A stretch of 64,000 nt of DNA from positions 1-64,000 of the forward strand of contig JAKFUF010000004.1 of assembly GCA_021732845.1 (NCBI GenBank), in the 5' to 3' direction. A program made the position numbers and the translations under genes. The notes under the pieces are model-generated. The model worked only from the letters and a program-made list of their open reading frames with translations, made no database searches and had not been told where the DNA came from. Positions 33,401 to 41,549 of this stretch are shown here, one piece after another (within the stretch, counting starts at the first letter, position 1; every line of letters starts with the position of its first letter). Origin of the DNA: Planctomycetaceae bacterium (lineage in GTDB: Bacteria > Planctomycetota > Planctomycetia > Planctomycetales > Planctomycetaceae).

Positions 33401-36121
33401 GCCAAACTCCGACGTGGCGGCCACCGATTGTTTAGCGGCGTAGTCCGCGTCCAGGCTCCAGACGGCATCCTTCTTCAGGTGGGCAACGGGAACCGATGAT
33501 GGATCGACTTTGAATAGATCGGCGGCGAAGGCTTGAACGTCCCGCTCCGGTATCCACGGTGCGCCGAGATTGGCGTCGATGTCGCCGGGCAGTACGTCCT
33601 CGGGCTGCACGCTCTTCAGTGCCGTGACGTTGCGGGCATATTGCGGGCCTGCACGCTCTACAGCGGCGAGTTTTTCACGGACGTTGCCGGACAGATACGC
33701 ATCGGCGGTCTGCCATGTTCTCGATACCGGGTCGGGGTAAATCAGGTCTGCAAGCTCTGCGACAATCTCTGCTTTCGTCTTGCCGTAGAGCGTTCCAATG
33801 AATGGCAGGTCAACCGTGCCCCGTTGATTCAAGGAAACCAGCAGCCCTTCCTCGGCGCTGCGGACATGCGTGATGGGCGGCGTCTTGCCGACCACGTCCT
33901 TCGTCATGATCGCGGCCTTGGTCGCCTTGTTCGATACCTCGTCGTAATCCTCCAGCGACATGACCAGCATGGCGTCCGGGTCTTCCTTGAATTTCACGAG
34001 ATTGGGCATTCGCCGGATCATGCTGCCGTCGGATGTTTCCCCGAACGTCGTCTTGTTGATCGGGCCATACGTTGCCACGAACCGGTCGTAGGCGTGGCCC
34101 AGCTCCCGGCGCGCCTCATCGCGGTTGTTATCGGGCCAGCCTTCGTTCTGTGATTGCAGGACGCGGCGGGCATGGTCACGCAAGCCCACGAGGGCGGAAA
34201 GACGTTTGCCGATCAGCGTGCCATCTGACTTCAGCGTCTTGCCGCCATAGACGACGGGGACACCCTGACCGCCCTGGGATTGATGAACGACGCGATCAGT
34301 GCCAACGAAGAAGCTGCCTTCGCTGATATGTCGTTCGGGCGGTGGCGGTGTAAAGGCGGGGGCGGGTGCATCCAGATTTGTTGATACCTGTCCGGCAGCG
34401 AACTCGGGTAGGCGGTGTATTGCTTCCTTCAGTTTCCCGGAAAGATCCCCATTGCCTTTGACGCTGTAACCTTCGCCTCCATAGAGCGTGTCTTTGCGGG
34501 TGAAAGTACCCAGCACCATTTCCGGATGATTCAGGAAGTAGCGATTGATGGGAATGTCCATGCCTTCAATGGCAAGCGGTGCAACGCCCAGCCAATCAGG
34601 ATCAACGTGCTTCTCGGTTTCGCCCGGTGCCCGCTTGCGCAGAAACACGATGTCCGTGACCACGGCCGTGCCTTCCCGCTTGAAGGCATCGGAGGGGAGG
34701 CGGATCGCACCAACAAAGTCCGCCACACCTGCAAGGTGTTCGCGGATGGCGGCGTTCTGCTTGTCGAGCGTGAAGTGCGTCGTGACCAGTGCCATCACTC
34801 CGCCGGGCTTCAGGGCGTCGATGGATTTGGCGAAGAAGTAATCGTGCAGGGAGAGCTTCTGCCCCCGGTAATCGAGCTTCACGTCGGCGAACGGCACATT
34901 GCCGACCACGGCGTCAATGCGGTCCTCGGGTAGCTTCGTATCGCGGAAGTTCTCGATGCGGATGTCCTGGCCGGGGTGGAGTGCTTTCGCAATCCGCCCC
35001 GATATGGAATCCATTTCAATGCCGATGAAACGTGCCCCCGACTGGCCGTGGCTCATGAAGTTGCCGGTGCCGCATCCTGGCTCCAGGATCGTGGCGCCCT
35101 CGGGTACGCCAAGCCGGGCGATGGCCTCGTGAATTGATGCGATGACTGCCCGTGATGTGTAGAAGGCATTGAAGGTGGTGCGTTTGGCACTGTCGTACTC
35201 CGCTGGCGGAAGCAGCGTCTTCAGTTCCTCACCGACGGCCTGCCATCCGGCGTCCTTGTATGTGCCGGTGACCGGGTTGGGAAAGATCGAGAGGGCGACT
35301 GGCCCGAAACCTGAGAAGCGGGCAAGGATGTGTTTTTCGTCCGGCGTTGCCGGTCGGTGTTCCTGCTCGATGGCCTTCAGCGTGCGGATGGCGGCGATGA
35401 TGTCGCGGGCCTTGGTCTTTTCGCCGCTGGCCATGCCGCCGTTTGGATGCGTCGCTTCATGCCCGCCGGGGGTATCGCGTTCTGCTAAGGTTGGCTCTGG
35501 CTGCGGTCGTATGCCGGTTGTGGACTCTTCTGGATGGGAGTCAGCAAGGCTGGACTGGCTTCGGATAGGCAGAGTCGCCTCATGCCTGGCAGGGGTATCG
35601 TGCTCTGTTGAAGTTGGCGCTGGCGGGGGTTGCGTGTCGCTTGTGGACGGTTCGGCGGCGAAGTCGAAAAGGCTGTGCTGTTTCCGGGACGCCTTTACCT
35701 TTTCGGTGTGTGACCTACCAGATACGCCATCGCCCCGTCGAGCGTAGGCAGTTCCGTTTCGGCCTGATGAGACACGGTGGGCAAACGATCCTCCAGTTCC
35801 CCGAGAGCCATTTCCATTGCTTCCGAAGAGATCTGGCTGGGATGGCTTTCGGGCTGGGACTTCGCGAGCGTCTCCTTCCAGGTCTCGTGGCTGGCCTTCA
35901 GTTCCCTGGCGCAGCTCTCCACGGTCGGCAGGAGACGGCGTGTCAGCCGAAGTTGTTCGTGCAACTCCGTCCGTTCCTTCAGAAGTTCGAGGACTATGGT
36001 TTTGTACTGCATGGTTGTCTCCTTTATATGGTGAGTTTACTGGATTGGTCGGTTCAAGTGAATCGTCGGCATCGAGTGGGAACAGTGTGGGTTGGCCCTC
36101 TGAGGGCGGTTTCTTCGGCAT
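30407..36121 (-). CDS. Giant DNA methylase-helicase (DarB-like antirestriction protein)
   Basis: The 1904-residue product combines an N6-adenine-methylase-like domain (motif I EPGCGTGNF near 347, motif IV-like VVGNVPF near 408) with an SNF2-type superfamily II helicase (Walker A VGAGKT near 1030, FIDEAHYF near 1195, GTPISNTMVEMY, and motif VI QRDGRILRQGN). The C-terminus is coiled. Such proteins are common on conjugative elements and resemble phage P1 DarB, which protects incoming DNA from restriction. The first ~230 residues are low complexity with three QxxLF motifs, and they overlap the better-supported small gene at 35695-36012. The real start may be as late as ATG 35434. The ribosome site at 36121 is poor. 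Confidence 0.85.
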   Translation of the reverse strand: MPKKPPSEGQPTLFPLDADDSLEPTNPVNSPYKGDNHAVQNHSPRTSEGTDGVARTTSADTPSPADRGELRQGTEGQPRDLEGDAREVPARKPSQPDLFGSNGNGSRGTGGSFAHRVSSGRNGTAYARRGDGVSGRSHTEKVKASRKQHSLFDFAAEPSTSDTQPPPAPTSTEHDTPARHEATLPIRSQSSLADSHPEESTTGIRPQPEPTLAERDTPGGHEATHPNGGMASGEKTKARDIIAAIRTLKAIEQEHRPATPDEKHILARFSGFGPVALSIFPNPVTGTYKDAGWQAVGEELKTLLPPAEYDSAKRTTFNAFYTSRAVIASIHEAIARLGVPEGATILEPGCGTGNFMSHGQSGARFIGIEMDSISGRIAKALHPGQDIRIENFRDTKLPEDRIDAVVGNVPFADVKLDYRGQKLSLHDYFFAKSIDALKPGGVMALVTTHFTLDKQNAAIREHLAGVADFVGAIRLPSDAFKREGTAVVTDIVFLRKRAPGETEKHVDPDWLGVAPLAIEGMDIPINRYFLNHPEMVLGTFTRKDTLYGGEGYSVKGNGDLSGKLKEAIHRLPEFAAGQVSTNLDAPAPAFTPPPPERHISEGSFFVGTDRVVHQSQGGQGVPVVYGGKTLKSDGTLIGKRLSALVGLRDHARRVLQSQNEGWPDNNRDEARRELGHAYDRFVATYGPINKTTFGETSDGSMIRRMPNLVKFKEDPDAMLVMSLEDYDEVSNKATKAAIMTKDVVGKTPPITHVRSAEEGLLVSLNQRGTVDLPFIGTLYGKTKAEIVAELADLIYPDPVSRTWQTADAYLSGNVREKLAAVERAGPQYARNVTALKSVQPEDVLPGDIDANLGAPWIPERDVQAFAADLFKVDPSSVPVAHLKKDAVWSLDADYAAKQSVAATSEFGTSRANGTWLLELALNMKSPTIYDTIQNGDREERVVNQEDTMAAREKQKLIKERFRSWVFKEPDRTERLVRLYNDTYNNLRPRLFDGSHLDFPGMNQALTLRPHQNDAVWRGMSSGNTLLAHVVGAGKTFTMAATGMKMKQAGLIKKPMYVVPNHLLEQFSREFMQLYPNAKLLVAAKEDLTRDRRKFLTAKMASGEWDGIIVTHSSFERIGMSRDYQEKFLLEQIAEYDALLIEHAGAKGANRNLIKTIEKQKAARCERLKDLLAEDKKDDGLVFDELGVDHVFIDEAHYFKNLETPTKMERVAGIQTGGSERAFDVYMKARYLDEQHAGHGVTFATGTPISNTMVEMYTMQRFLDPEGLRSRGLEHFDAWAATFGEVIDTMEISPDGAGLRPRSRFARFTNLPELQQMFRAFSDVQTAEMLNLPRPRLQGGKPTVVACPMSEEQQALQQELVERYERLRSQKVDPREDNALSITTDGRKLATDARMLSATAPDFPESKVNRLVDNVVANWNQSTATRGTQMIFADMGVNPTAWGYSPYEEIVTKLIANGIPREQIAAIGDAESDAKKQALFEKVRNGSVRVLIGSTQKMGTGTNVQKRLVALHHLDAPWKPAEVEQRDGRILRQGNENAAVSIYRYVTEGSFDAYMWQALETKARFIGQVITGDNALRRAEDIGGQELSYAEVKAIASGNPAVLTLAEADAELQRLTLLKKNHLDEQYVARRSVRDLPGTIASQKERLSKLSADDATAKAHATDPIAIGGRDIARDAITEVLGAKFDAMPMHIQERTRVPLGTYRGLRFGMVVHPQFPPDVYLEGSTTRSTMLSREHQGPRAVLNALDRLATGYGSDCDRVRQDLAIAEAQVRDYQARLGKPFVHDAYLAELTSLRDQLKAGLSSSAHQSDKKEGPSVSELAEKIKALKAAHSIEATPQRVRQKHSSAEEPVTARIRRRTESIAASGSANEADAIPVADINPQPPMTFRERIVAERLQKPDGQSPT
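35695..36012 (-). CDS. Small helical protein nested in the methylase-helicase frame
   Basis: A 105-residue product lies on the same strand, in another frame, inside the N-terminal low-complexity part of the methylase-helicase. AAGGAG stands 6 bases before the ATG, far better than the ribosome site of the long frame. The sequence is amphipathic-helical (VLELLKERTELHEQLRLTRRLL) and looks like a real protein; no family is recognised. Either the two genes truly overlap over their whole shared length, or the helicase starts further downstream. Its stop lies among the codons just before the QHSLFDF motif. Confidence 0.65.
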   Translation of the reverse strand: MQYKTIVLELLKERTELHEQLRLTRRLLPTVESCARELKASHETWKETLAKSQPESHPSQISSEAMEMALGELEDRLPTVSHQAETELPTLDGAMAYLVGHTPKR

Positions 36122-36222
36122 ACGTCAGGGGAAAACCTCCGCCCGCTGATCGCCGCCATTGGCGTGCCGTGCATCCCGATGCGATTGCTGTTTGCGTTCC
36201 TGACGGCGTTGGTGCGGCATGG

Positions 36223-36429
36223 TCACCTCGACCGGCCGTGGCCCCGGCTGTCGGTGGGGCCGAATGCGTCTCGTAGAACCTGCTGGGCGGCGACGCCCGC
36301 CATCACGATCATGCAGCCGAGGGCGACATACTGCATGACCATTGCCATGCGCTCATTGCCGCAATTCTTGGACATCATCTGGGCCTGCGGGCCGAGCTCG
36401 TGTAGGAAATGGGTTGGGGGAAGGGACAT
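36223..36429 (-). CDS. Small single-pass membrane protein
   Basis: A 68-residue product with one hydrophobic segment (YVALGCMIVMAGVAAQQVL, about residues 34-52) and a charged tail. AAAGGG lies 6-7 bases before the ATG at 36429. It follows the conserved element protein at 36448 by 18 bases and probably shares its transcript. Function unknown. Confidence 0.6.
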   Translation of the reverse strand: MSLPPTHFLHELGPQAQMMSKNCGNERMAMVMQYVALGCMIVMAGVAAQQVLRDAFGPTDSRGHGRSR

Positions 36430-36447
36430 AGCAAACCCTTTCGATCA

Positions 36448-36882
36448 TCAAAACGGAATCTCGGGGCTTGCTTCGATTCCCTTCTCGTGGCGGACCATCT
36501 GACGGACTTCCTGGTAGAGCCGTTCGGCTTCAATACGCGTGGTCATGGCTGAATCGTGCCTGACCGGGTGCGTCCAGATCATGTCGGTCGGGTTCCAGCG
36601 GTAGCCGGCGTCCTTCAACTTTTCAATGACTGCCGGGCTTGGCTTCTCGTCGAACTTGATCGCCATCTGGCGGTCCTGCTTACTCTCGAAGAGCCTGACA
36701 CCAGCGAGATAGTCCGTGGCGATGCCGAACGGATCGGGGGCGGTGACACGCTTCTTTTGCCCTACCCTGTCGGCGAAGCTCTGGCTGCCCTCCTGGATTT
36801 CGGCTGGCGGCGGCTCGGCAACGGCGGTAGAGGTTTCTTCCTTGGGAGATTGTTGATCGGGTGTGCGTTTGCGTGTAGACAT
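36448..36882 (-). CDS. Element-associated protein of unknown function
   Basis: A 144-residue product with a disordered, charged N-terminal third. A compact C-terminal domain includes MAIKFDEKPSPAVIEKLKDA followed by GYRWNPTDMIWTH. This small alpha/beta module recurs in plasmid and integrative-element proteins, often near ArdC-like or methylase-helicase genes; its role is unknown. An upstream pair of TTAAC boxes (36917-36932) lies 35-50 bases before the start. It is the first gene of a minus-strand group that continues to the membrane protein and the methylase-helicase. Confidence 0.65.
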   Translation of the reverse strand: MSTRKRTPDQQSPKEETSTAVAEPPPAEIQEGSQSFADRVGQKKRVTAPDPFGIATDYLAGVRLFESKQDRQMAIKFDEKPSPAVIEKLKDAGYRWNPTDMIWTHPVRHDSAMTTRIEAERLYQEVRQMVRHEKGIEASPEIPF

Positions 36883-37634
36883 GTGGTGATCCTCCTTGTT
36901 GTAATGCAGGGCTATCCTTAACCCTCATTAACGATATTAGCACAGGTGCAAACGCTCGCGCAATAGGCTGAGTGCGAGTTTGCGAGGTGTGAGCATCACG
37001 TAAGGCGCAGAAAATAAGGCATCACCGCGTTTCATATCTCTGTAAACCGCAGAAACACAGGCATCATGGAGGATTGGCTTTAGCGGTTTTCGCCCACCAT
37101 CGACACCGGCAGCAAGGCAGTTTCTGCCTGGGTAGCTACTCCGGTCTACTCCGGTGGATGGTGGCGACAAGCGAGTCAACAGGTGAAAGGTGAGGGACTA
37201 TCCGGCGCGCATCCGACGCCAGCGGGATAGCTCACCGAAAACCGAGCTTGGCGGGGCGTCTGGCGGCTGGAACCGTTCCAGCCGACCTATGCAGAGCATA
37301 GGGAAGACGCCTGTACAAAAATGATTTGTCAAGCTCCATCAGTTTCTGATGGGTGCAGTCCCCACCAGGTGCCCAGGATGGCGGGCCAGAATGGCCTGCT
37401 TCCGGTCATGGAACCAGGTCCGTCCAACGAGACGGCCCCGCCTGGCTCTGGCGGGGAAAGAGGTGATTTGAGACAAATTCGATTAAGGGAGTTGGGGATG
37501 CGGAAGCAAGCCCGGCCGCTGGCCAGAGCGGAGTGACGCGGGTGATGCCGGTCTTGTGATTTTTGAACTCTCCCCTTGCGGGAAACGCGAATAGCGTTTT
37601 TTGGGCGGAAGGGGGACGAAAGAAGCGGAGGGGC
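36883..37634. other. Gene-free region with hairpins
   Basis: I see no convincing gene here. Two perfect hairpins stand out: CGGCTGGAA (37264-37272) with TTCCAGCCG (37276-37284), and CCATCAG (37336-37342) with CTGATGG (37346-37352). CTTAAC/ATTAAC boxes near 36917-36932 probably belong to the promoter of the gene starting at 36882. A replication, transfer or regulatory RNA function is possible but unsupported. Confidence 0.35.
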
Positions 37635-37672
37635 ACAATGTCTGCACAAGCGAGGCTCTGGGAGCGCGGAAG
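37635..37672. repeat. 38-bp direct repeat, copy 1
   Basis: A perfect 38-base match to 39870-39907, in the same orientation, beginning ACAATGTCTGCACAAGCGAG. Weaker similarity continues for about 70 bases after each copy, including GGGGGATTCAC. The two copies bracket the duplicated beta-repeat genes. Confidence 0.8.
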
Positions 37673-37835
37673 ATCGGGGAGGAGGCCGCGAAGGGAGCCT
37701 GGCCTGATCCTTGACGGCCGGGGGATTCACCCCCGATTTGCGATGACTAAGCCATGAACGGCCCTGAGGTATGCTGCTTCTTCGTCTAACATCTCCGAAA
37801 CTCGCATGGATTGATTAACAGCGGGTAAACGCCAA

Positions 37836-38816
37836 CTACGGTCGCGGCGGTGTGTCCCGCCCGGTATTCGTTTCAGGCAGACGGCGGGCTTGGTCGGCGA
37901 GAGCGGGGAAGAGAGCGGTTTCAAGGCCTCTGATTTTGGCCTGTTTGGACAGGTTGGGCATGGTGAGGATGCGCTGGGCGGTGTCGGAAGAGATGCTAGT
38001 GCCCCAGAGGTTGAGATCACCGCCGACATGCAGGTCGGGCGGCAGGGTGGTGATGCGGGTGTGGCTGAGGTTGAGGTTTCCGCCGACATGCAGGTCGGGC
38101 GGCAGGGTGAGGATGCGCTGGGCGGTGTCGGAAGAGATGCTAGTGCCCCAGAGGTTGAGATCACCGCCGACATGCAGGTCGGGCGGCAGGGTGGTGATGT
38201 GGGTGTGGCTGAGGTTGAGGTTTCCGCCGACATGCAGGTCGGGCGGCAGGGTGGTGATGCGGGTGTGGCTGAGGTTGAGGTTTCCGCCGACATGGAGGCC
38301 AGTCGGCAAGGTGAGGATGCGCTGGGCGGTGTCGAAGTAGAGGCTACCGCCGACATGCAGGCCGGTCGGCAGGGCGGTGATGGGGGTGTGCCAGAGGTCG
38401 AGATCACCTCCGACATGCAGGCCGGTCGGCAGGGCGGTGATGCGGGTGTCGGTGAGGGCGAGGTTTTCGACCATGCCGCGGCAGAAGCTGATGCGCTGGG
38501 GTTCGTCGGCGACGATCCTGGCGATCTCGGGCGTGAGTTCGCGGATGCCGGGCCGCTCGCCCGCTTTGCAGGGGGCTAACATCTTTTCGATGAGTTCCTG
38601 TTCCCTGTTTCTCAGTGCCTCAAGGTGTGCAGCATCGGGCGGCTGGAGGGTGTTCCAGTCCAGTCCTCGTTCCAGGTTGCACTGGAGGCGGATCAATTCG
38701 GCGCGGTTCGGGTCGCCATTGTCTTCGAGCCAGTCGGCGTAAATAAGCCGGTCGGCATCGTCAGCCGGCTTGCTGGCAATGGCATCGAGGAATCCTGCTT
38801 CTTCTGATTCTGACAT
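37836..38816 (-). CDS. TIGR02996 domain plus LRR-like beta-repeat protein
   Basis: A 326-residue product. It opens with the TIGR02996 companion domain (LIYADWLEDNGDPNRAELIR), typical of Planctomycetes. The rest is built from about 20-residue repeats of the form ITALPTGLHVGGDLDLWHTP, expected to stack into a solenoid. No signal peptide is present, so a cytoplasmic binding role is likely. It is the downstream member of a tandem pair with the gene at 38861; the C-terminal ~70 residues are identical, and internal 60-bp and longer repeats show recent expansion. No enzyme motif is visible. Confidence 0.8.
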   Translation of the reverse strand: MSESEEAGFLDAIASKPADDADRLIYADWLEDNGDPNRAELIRLQCNLERGLDWNTLQPPDAAHLEALRNREQELIEKMLAPCKAGERPGIRELTPEIARIVADEPQRISFCRGMVENLALTDTRITALPTGLHVGGDLDLWHTPITALPTGLHVGGSLYFDTAQRILTLPTGLHVGGNLNLSHTRITTLPPDLHVGGNLNLSHTHITTLPPDLHVGGDLNLWGTSISSDTAQRILTLPPDLHVGGNLNLSHTRITTLPPDLHVGGDLNLWGTSISSDTAQRILTMPNLSKQAKIRGLETALFPALADQARRLPETNTGRDTPPRP

Positions 38817-38860
38817 GTCCAGAGTTTCGCATGGAATGGTTAACGGCGGGTAAACGCCAA

Positions 38861-39694
38861 CTACGGTCGCGGCGGTGTGTCCCGCCCGGTATTCGTTTCA
38901 GGCAGACGGCGGGCTTGGTCGGCGAGAGCGGGGAAGAGAGCGGTTTCAAGGCCTCTGATTTTGGCCTGTTTGGACAGGTTGGGCATGGTGAGGATGCGCT
39001 GGGCGGTGTCGGAAGAGATGCTAGTGCCCCAGAGGTCGAGATCACCGCCGACATGCAGGTCGGGCGGCAGGGTGGTGATGCGGGTGTGGTCGAGGTCGAG
39101 ATCACCTCCGACATGCAGGTCGGGCGGCAGGGTGGTGATGCGGGTGTGGCTGAGGCTGAGGTTTCCGCCGACATGCAGGCCAGTCGGCAGGGCGCTGATA
39201 GGGGTGTTGTCGAGGTAGAGGCTACCGCCGACATGCAGGCCGGTCGGCAGGGCGGTGATGGGGGTGTGCCAGAGGTCGAGATCACCTCCGACATTCAGGC
39301 CAGTCGGCAGGGCGGTGATGCGGGTGTCGGTGAGGGCGAGGTTTTCGACCATGCCGCGGCAGAAGCTGATGCGCTGGGGTTCGTCGGCGACGATCCTGGC
39401 GATCTCGGGCGTGAGTTCGCGGATGCCGGGCCGCTCGCCCGCTTTGCAGGGGGCTAACATCTTTTCGATGAGTTCCTGTTCCCTGTTTCTCAGTGCCTCA
39501 AGGCGTGCAGCATCGGGCGGCTGGAGGGTGTTCCAGTCCAGTCCTCGTTCCAGGTTGCACTGGAGGTGGATCAATTCGGCGCGGTTCGGGTCGCCATTGT
39601 CTTCGAGCCAGTCGGCGTAAATAAGCCGGTCGGCATCGTCAGCCGGCTTGCGGGCAATGGCATCGAGGAATCCTGCTTCTTCTGATTCTGACAT
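38861..39694 (-). CDS. TIGR02996 domain plus LRR-like beta-repeat protein, paralogue
   Basis: A 277-residue tandem paralogue of the protein at 37836, with the same N-terminal domain and the same C-terminal end (ALADQARRLPETNTGRD). It is shorter because it has fewer 20-residue repeats. The 44-base gap between the two genes repeats the sequence that follows the downstream copy, so the unit (about 1 kb) was duplicated as a block. The short stretch at about 39730-39750 upstream of it still encodes a PRP-stop end like these proteins, suggesting a third, lost copy. Confidence 0.8.
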   Translation of the reverse strand: MSESEEAGFLDAIARKPADDADRLIYADWLEDNGDPNRAELIHLQCNLERGLDWNTLQPPDAARLEALRNREQELIEKMLAPCKAGERPGIRELTPEIARIVADEPQRISFCRGMVENLALTDTRITALPTGLNVGGDLDLWHTPITALPTGLHVGGSLYLDNTPISALPTGLHVGGNLSLSHTRITTLPPDLHVGGDLDLDHTRITTLPPDLHVGGDLDLWGTSISSDTAQRILTMPNLSKQAKIRGLETALFPALADQARRLPETNTGRDTPPRP

Positions 39695-39869
39695 GTCCAG
39701 AGTTTCGCATGGAATGGTTAACGGCGGGTAAACGCCAATTACGGTCGCGGCAGATCATGGCTTCTGTTTCCGATTAGTGTTGCAATGCCCGGTTTGATCG
39801 CACGCGATCAACCGAAACAGAGGGAAAGCTGAGAGGGAGAGTGCAGTCAAAGACGGCCATTGTGGGGGT

Positions 39870-39907
39870 ACAATGTCTGCACAAGCGAGGCTCTGGGAGC
39901 GCGGAAG
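39870..39907. repeat. 38-bp direct repeat, copy 2
   Basis: Perfect copy of 37635-37672. It sits in the gap 39695-40060, which has no convincing gene. The gap also holds GGTTAACGGCGGGTAAACGCC near 39717, which is repeated after each beta-repeat gene. Confidence 0.8.
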
Positions 39908-40060
39908 CTAGGGTGGTGCCGCGCCGAACGCCGGAGGGCATCCTTGACGCCATGGGGGATTCACACCCTGTCGATTGCCGTGGTGAAGTGATCCGACGTT
40001 TTCAAGCGTATCCGCGACGCACGTCATCCGCCAATCTTTGGCGTGTCATCGCGCTGGCAA

Positions 40061-40678
40061 TTAGCTGGCGACGTGGTCGGCATGGCCTTGTTGGTCTGAG
40101 GTGGCTTCCATCAAAATTGTCACGAGTGTGATATGGCGGTTCAAAATTGCCATATCGAGCGGCGTCTGCCGCCGGATGTCGCTGGCATTTAGCTCTGCGC
40201 CTTTCTCGATCAGCACCCTCGCGAGGTCGGTATGACCCCTGCTGGCAGCCAGATGCAGCGGTGTCCCGCCCCGGTCGTCGCGGGCATTGGGGTCAGCGCC
40301 TTTTTCGATCAACAGCAGGGCGAGGCCGGTATACCCCTCGCTGGCAGCCAAATGCAGCGGAGTTTGCCGCCGGTCGTCGCGGGCATTGGAGTCAGCGCCA
40401 TTCTCGATCAGCATTCGGGCGAGGTCGGTGTGGCCGCCCAAGGCAGCCAAATGCAGCGGTGCCCGTTTCTGGTAGTCCTGGGCGCTTGCCGCGATTTTCA
40501 CGATCAGCATCCGGGCGAGTTCGGTGTGGCCCTGCTGGGCGGCCAAGTGAAGAGGCGTCCGCTGCCATTCGTCCCTGGCAGTTGGGTCAGCGCCAGAATT
40601 CAGGGCTGCTTCTGCGTCGTAAACCTGGCCGCTTTCTGCGGCCTTAAAGAGTTTTCGGTCGGCTACTTTCGGTGTCAT
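40061..40678 (-). CDS. Ankyrin-repeat protein
   Basis: A 205-residue protein made of about five ankyrin repeats (for example TPLHLAASEGYTGLALLLIE followed by KGADPNARDDRG). The start at 40678 is chosen for GGAGG 5-9 bases upstream; the frame is open for 13 more codons. There is no signal peptide or membrane segment. Ankyrin repeats mediate protein binding; the partner is unknown. It lies beside the beta-repeat genes in an accessory segment of the element. Confidence 0.82.
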   Translation of the reverse strand: MTPKVADRKLFKAAESGQVYDAEAALNSGADPTARDEWQRTPLHLAAQQGHTELARMLIVKIAASAQDYQKRAPLHLAALGGHTDLARMLIENGADSNARDDRRQTPLHLAASEGYTGLALLLIEKGADPNARDDRGGTPLHLAASRGHTDLARVLIEKGAELNASDIRRQTPLDMAILNRHITLVTILMEATSDQQGHADHVAS

Positions 40679-40927
40679 TACATCCTCCGGAGTGAGAATC
40701 AGCCCTTTTCGAGGCAAAACTTGAATTGATGATTACCGCAGACGATGCGTAAGCGCAACTATGGAAATGCGAGAGCGATCTGGCAAAAATATGATGGCGG
40801 ACGTGAAAGGAACCAGCGCTTGGGCCAACACCTACTCGGTTGATGCTGACGTGATCCGGAAATTGGTTGCCATTTCCATCATTTGCGGATATTCGTGGTG
40901 CCGCTGATAACCACACTTTCAATGCTC

Positions 40928-41065
40928 ATGAAACCAGACAGCGACTATGCTAGGAACCGACGGGTCGAACGGTTAATAAACGTCGCCCTGAGCCTCATCA
41001 TCGTGATCTTCAGCATGGCAACAGCTACGCTCATTTTCATGGGCACTTTAGCCTGGCGACATTGA
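40928..41065 (+). CDS. Possible small membrane protein
   Basis: A 45-residue frame from ATG 40928 (MKPDSDYARNRRVERLINVA) with one strongly hydrophobic stretch (LSLIIVIFSMATATLIFMG). No clear ribosome site is seen, and other ATGs at 40883 and 40922 are in frame. The hydrophobic pattern is plausible, but the call is weak. Confidence 0.35.
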   Translation: MKPDSDYARNRRVERLINVALSLIIVIFSMATATLIFMGTLAWRH

Positions 41066-41146
41066 TCTATCCTCTCAAAGGGCGGAAATGACCTTCCATC
41101 GCATGTTGCGACGTCATCCATGAATCTCTGACCGGGCGACCTCTCG

Positions 41147-41440
41147 CTATCTTCCGGCAAATCGTGCCGCATCGAACGACCTGCCGAACACCTCATTGAC
41201 CCAGTCCACAAACTCTGGCTCTGGATCAGTGACCTCGTTCCAGTTCATATGTCGGGGGTCGTCCTCATCGCGTTCGGGCGAGCCATCGACATTCATCGGG
41301 CAAGTGAAGATAGTGGCCTTGTCCTCGGAGACAGCGGCAAAGCACCCAAACTCATTACATTTGACATAGGTGTTGTGGAGGTACGTCAGCAATTTGCGAA
41401 GTGCGGCGCTCGGCTCTTCTACGTTGTGCGGGGCATTCAT
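41147..41440 (-). CDS. Small protein of unknown function
   Basis: A 97-residue acidic product starting at ATG 41440, with AAAGGA about 8 bases upstream. It contains two Cys residues (CNEFGCFAA, TCPMN) and an acidic loop rich in Asp and Glu; no family recognised. It precedes no other gene closely and lies 109 bases downstream of the conserved protein at 41550 on the same strand. Confidence 0.55.
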   Translation of the reverse strand: MNAPHNVEEPSAALRKLLTYLHNTYVKCNEFGCFAAVSEDKATIFTCPMNVDGSPERDEDDPRHMNWNEVTDPEPEFVDWVNEVFGRSFDAARFAGR

Positions 41441-41549
41441 AGGCGAATTCCTTTCCGGGCCGGTCTGGGCCGACAATGTGTCTCTGTTACTACGCTTTGG
41501 CATCCGAAGCAACTCGTTGATACGGTCATGAGTGGTTCCTCCCTGCTGT

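Noticed and set aside
36937-37179. 80-codon minus-strand frame
   Set aside because: No ribosome site, no domain, and low protein-like character.
37960-38440. CRISPR-like 60-bp periodic repeats
   Set aside because: The repeats are coding (20-residue units), have no variable spacers of constant length and no cas genes nearby.
37890-39457. Repetitive plus-strand frames with GGDAGVAEVEVSADMQ-type repeats
   Set aside because: These are mirror translations of the beta-repeat genes; the minus-strand frames carry the TIGR02996 domain and a sensible start.
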